Source of the DNA: Thermoplasmata archaeon
GTDB lineage: Archaea; Thermoplasmatota; Thermoplasmata; Thermoplasmatales; Thermoplasmataceae
DNA: 7,028 bases
Assembly: GCA_021811505.1 (NCBI GenBank)
Contig: JAJZOM010000147.1
Span: forward strand, 1 to 7,028
Direction of reading: 5' to 3'
Shown here: one piece after another, positions 6,109 to 7,028 of the stretch
How positions within the stretch are numbered: the first letter of the stretch is position 1
Layout: each line of letters starts with the position of its first letter
Made by a program: the position numbers and the translations under genes
The notes under the pieces: model-generated
Seen by the model: the letters and a program-made list of their open reading frames with translations, nothing else
The model's database searches: none
What the model was told of the DNA's origin: nothing

Positions 6109-6501
6109 ATGAATCGATATCTCCCCGCTTTAATTGGTTCGATATTCGCAATCGTTCTATCACGTTCATACGTCTTTATGGGTGGCAGCCTAAATTTCTC
6201 CTTTTTTGGTCACCAGTTGCACCATCTTTATTACGGCTTATCAATCCTGATCCTTTTACCTATCCTGAAAAGGAAAGGCATATCTTATGAGTGGATATAT
6301 TTCCTGTTTGGCTTTTCGTTAGGACTCATAAGCGATGAGGCAGACCTTTTGTTAAGCATTGGTTCCCCATATACACTCAGGCTTTATGATAATCCTGTGA
6401 ACATCGCAATGGACTTGGTTTTGGTCCTTACTTTCTTCAGATTAAGTCAGACTCATTCTTACGTCAATGGTCTTCTCTATGACAGTGAGACTGTGCTATG
6501 A
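6109..6501 (+). CDS. Integral membrane protein with four predicted helices (130 aa)
   Basis: Hydrophobic segments lie at about residues 4-24, 37-53, 61-84 and 96-112. Polar residues sit in or beside the helices: H35, H38, H39 in a HQLHHLYYG motif and D76, E77, D79 in ISDEAD. Buried His and acidic residues hint at metal binding or an active site in the membrane, rather than a simple structural protein. The hydrophilic tail (about 113-130) is short. It has only a weak ribosome binding site and is probably coupled to the gene 4 nt upstream; its stop overlaps the next start (ATGA, 6498-6501). A role in the virion membrane or cell envelope would fit an integrated virus, but no family is recognised. 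Confidence 0.75.
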   Translation: MNRYLPALIGSIFAIVLSRSYVFMGGSLNFSFFGHQLHHLYYGLSILILLPILKRKGISYEWIYFLFGFSLGLISDEADLLLSIGSPYTLRLYDNPVNIAMDLVLVLTFFRLSQTHSYVNGLLYDSETVL

Positions 6502-6713
6502 TCTTTAAAAAGAGCGTTACGAAGGATTTGGATTCCTGGATCGGCAAACACATTAAGGCAGTTCTTAACAATGAAGGATCATACTACATCGGATTACTGA
6601 TTGAAGAAATGAAAAACGGTTTATTGATAAACTCATCGGGAAAACATGTTTACGTTCCTTTTGAGTCCATTCTAAGCTTAGAGGAACTAACGGATGTAAG
6701 TGAGGATGTATAA
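6498..6713 (+). CDS. Small SH3/Sm-like beta-barrel protein (71 aa)
   Basis: The product has alternating short strands: WIGKHIKAVLNN, SYYIGLLIEEMKN, GLLINSSGKHVYVPFESI and LSLEEL. This layout (WxGKxV... YxGxLxE... hhxVPFxxI) resembles small SH3-like or Sm-like barrels, which often bind nucleic acid or protein partners. The family cannot be fixed by eye. Its ATG overlaps the membrane-protein stop by four bases and it is the last gene of the ATPase operon. The 3' end of the gene contains the left arm of a 12-bp inverted repeat (6659-6670). Confidence 0.65.
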   Translation: MIFKKSVTKDLDSWIGKHIKAVLNNEGSYYIGLLIEEMKNGLLINSSGKHVYVPFESILSLEELTDVSEDV

Positions 6714-6742
6714 TTCATGCACCCATTCCGATGGACTCAAAA
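6659..6742. repeat. 12-bp perfect inverted repeat with 60-nt interval
   Basis: TTTTGAGTCCAT (6659-6670, end of the small barrel gene) is the exact reverse complement of ATGGACTCAAAA (6731-6742). The pair brackets the operon's stop codon. It could fold in the mRNA 3' end, or be paired protein-binding sites near the attachment end. Confidence 0.5.
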
Positions 6743-6765
6743 TTCGATTTTAAAAAGAGTCATAG

Positions 6766-6780
6766 ATATAAGTCTTATAT
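6766..6780. repeat. 15-nt palindrome ATATAAG-T-CTTATAT
   Basis: Seven-bp perfect arms around one central base, in the non-coding stretch between the last element gene and the tRNA. It may be a regulator or integrase arm site; chance is possible in AT-rich DNA. Confidence 0.4.
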
Positions 6781-6875
6781 TCAGGCATTATTATATTTTG
6801 AAAGTGAGTCAATGAGTATATAAAGAGAAACGAGAAATAGTCAAGATGCATGTACAGTTTGTATGATTGCAGAGA

Positions 6876-6905
6876 TAGTATTTTAGGTATTATTCAAAAA
6901 TACTA
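6876..6905. terminator. 9-bp stem-loop beside the tRNA 3' end, possible two-way terminator
   Basis: TAGTATTTT (6876-6884) pairs perfectly with AAAATACTA (6897-6905) across a 12-nt loop. The A-tract at 6896-6900 is a T5 run on the minus strand, 19-24 nt past the tRNA end, suitable for stopping tRNA transcription. The same inverted repeat lies next to the likely att site, so integrase binding is an alternative. Confidence 0.45.
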
Positions 6906-6918
6906 AACCGTATATAGA

Positions 6919-6960
6919 ATGGGCTTGGCCGGATTTGAACCGGCGGCCTTCGCTGTGTGA
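6919..6960 (+). other. Candidate attachment site with ATG abutting the tRNA 3' end
   Basis: On the plus strand an ATG (6919-6921) begins right at the tRNA 3' boundary and reads antisense through the tRNA 3' half as MGLAGFEPAAFAV, then TGA (6958-6960). SSV-type integrases carry attP within their own 5' end, and many archaeal integrases begin with a similar GFEP peptide from a tRNA copy. The direction matches what the N-terminal remnant of the partial integrase at the left edge would need. The second att copy is outside the window. Confidence 0.45.
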
Positions 6961-6992
6961 GAGCGATGTCATAACCGCTAGACCACAAGCCC
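6920..6992 (-). tRNA. tRNA-Val (anticodon CAC)
   Basis: The minus strand folds as a full cloverleaf: acceptor GGGCTTG/CAAGCCC, discriminator A, D-arm with AGCGGTTA loop, anticodon stem TCGCT/AGCGA with loop CTCACAC (anticodon CAC, reads GTG), five-base variable loop, and T-arm GCCGG-TTCAAAT-CCGGC. No CCA is encoded and there is no intron, which fits many archaeal tRNAs. Its 3' end faces the mobile element, the usual attachment side for tyrosine recombinases. Confidence 0.95.
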
Positions 6993-7009
6993 TTTCTGCG
7001 CCAAATTGC

Positions 7010-7028
7010 ATTATAAGTTATTATATTA
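7010..7028 (-). promoter_or_regulatory. AT-rich promoter region of tRNA-Val
   Basis: On the minus strand TAATATAA (7021-7028) and TTATAAT (7010-7016) lie 18-36 bp before the mature tRNA 5' end. Either can serve as the TATA box, given a few nucleotides of 5' leader. This is the only chromosomal DNA visible beyond the tRNA. Confidence 0.5.

Noticed and set aside
6538..6544. GGATCGG, a partial match to the motif of the helicase-gene repeat
   Set aside because: Only 7 of 10 bases match contiguously, which chance explains, and it lacks an inverted partner at 68 bp.
6717..6815. 32-codon ORF starting at ATG 6717 after the last gene
   Set aside because: There is no clear ribosome binding site, it is basic and low in complexity, and it overlaps both the 12-bp repeat and the 15-nt palindrome; better explained as non-coding.

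Overview
The window most likely comes from an archaeon and carries the right-hand part of a small integrated mobile element (virus- or plasmid-like) ending at a tRNA-Val gene. The archaeal signs are a tRNA gene with no encoded CCA, TATA-like boxes about 26 bp before start codons (leaderless genes), GGTGAT/GGAGGT ribosome binding sites, an AbrB-type regulator, and an integrase of the archaeal 'RPYVLRAYF...MGH...HRYT' type. The integrase's preference for AGG (Arg) and frequent ATA (Ile) codons suggests the Thermoplasma group. That taxonomic placement is an inference.

Layout. (1) 2-667: C-terminal part of a tyrosine recombinase, open at the left edge. (2) 664-1248, minus strand: a winged-helix regulator, tail to tail with the integrase. 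Its promoter carries a perfect 9-bp inverted repeat between the TATA box and the start codon. (3) 1343-4561: a tightly coupled operon with 4-bp overlaps at every junction: AbrB-like regulator, a 52-aa ORF, an 861-aa SF3 (P4/D5-type) replicative helicase, and a small C2H2 zinc-finger protein. (4) 4562-4795: 234 bp of non-coding DNA with a T-tract and the promoter of the next operon. (5) 4796-6713: a Zot-like P-loop ATPase followed by three small genes (unknown helical protein, four-helix membrane protein, small beta-barrel-like protein). (6) 6714-6919: about 200 bp of AT-rich non-coding DNA with several inverted repeats. (7) 6920-6992, minus strand: tRNA-Val(CAC), whose 3' end faces the element.

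How it fits together (inference). The integrase joins the element to the tRNA 3' end. The divergent winged-helix and AbrB proteins form a regulatory switch. The SF3 protein starts replication. The ATPase and membrane protein may act in DNA translocation, packaging or envelope functions. No capsid gene is recognisable, so virus versus plasmid stays open.

The most striking unexplained structure is inside the helicase gene. At 3690-3944 two 95-bp arms form a large imperfect inverted repeat (about 66% matched without gaps) around a 65-bp centre containing AT-rich palindromes. Each arm carries a GGATCGGACA-type motif at both ends, with the two motif copies exactly 68 bp apart, and an AT-rich box at its dyad. 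It lies in the part encoding a hydrophilic linker and is a good candidate for a replication origin embedded in the replication gene.
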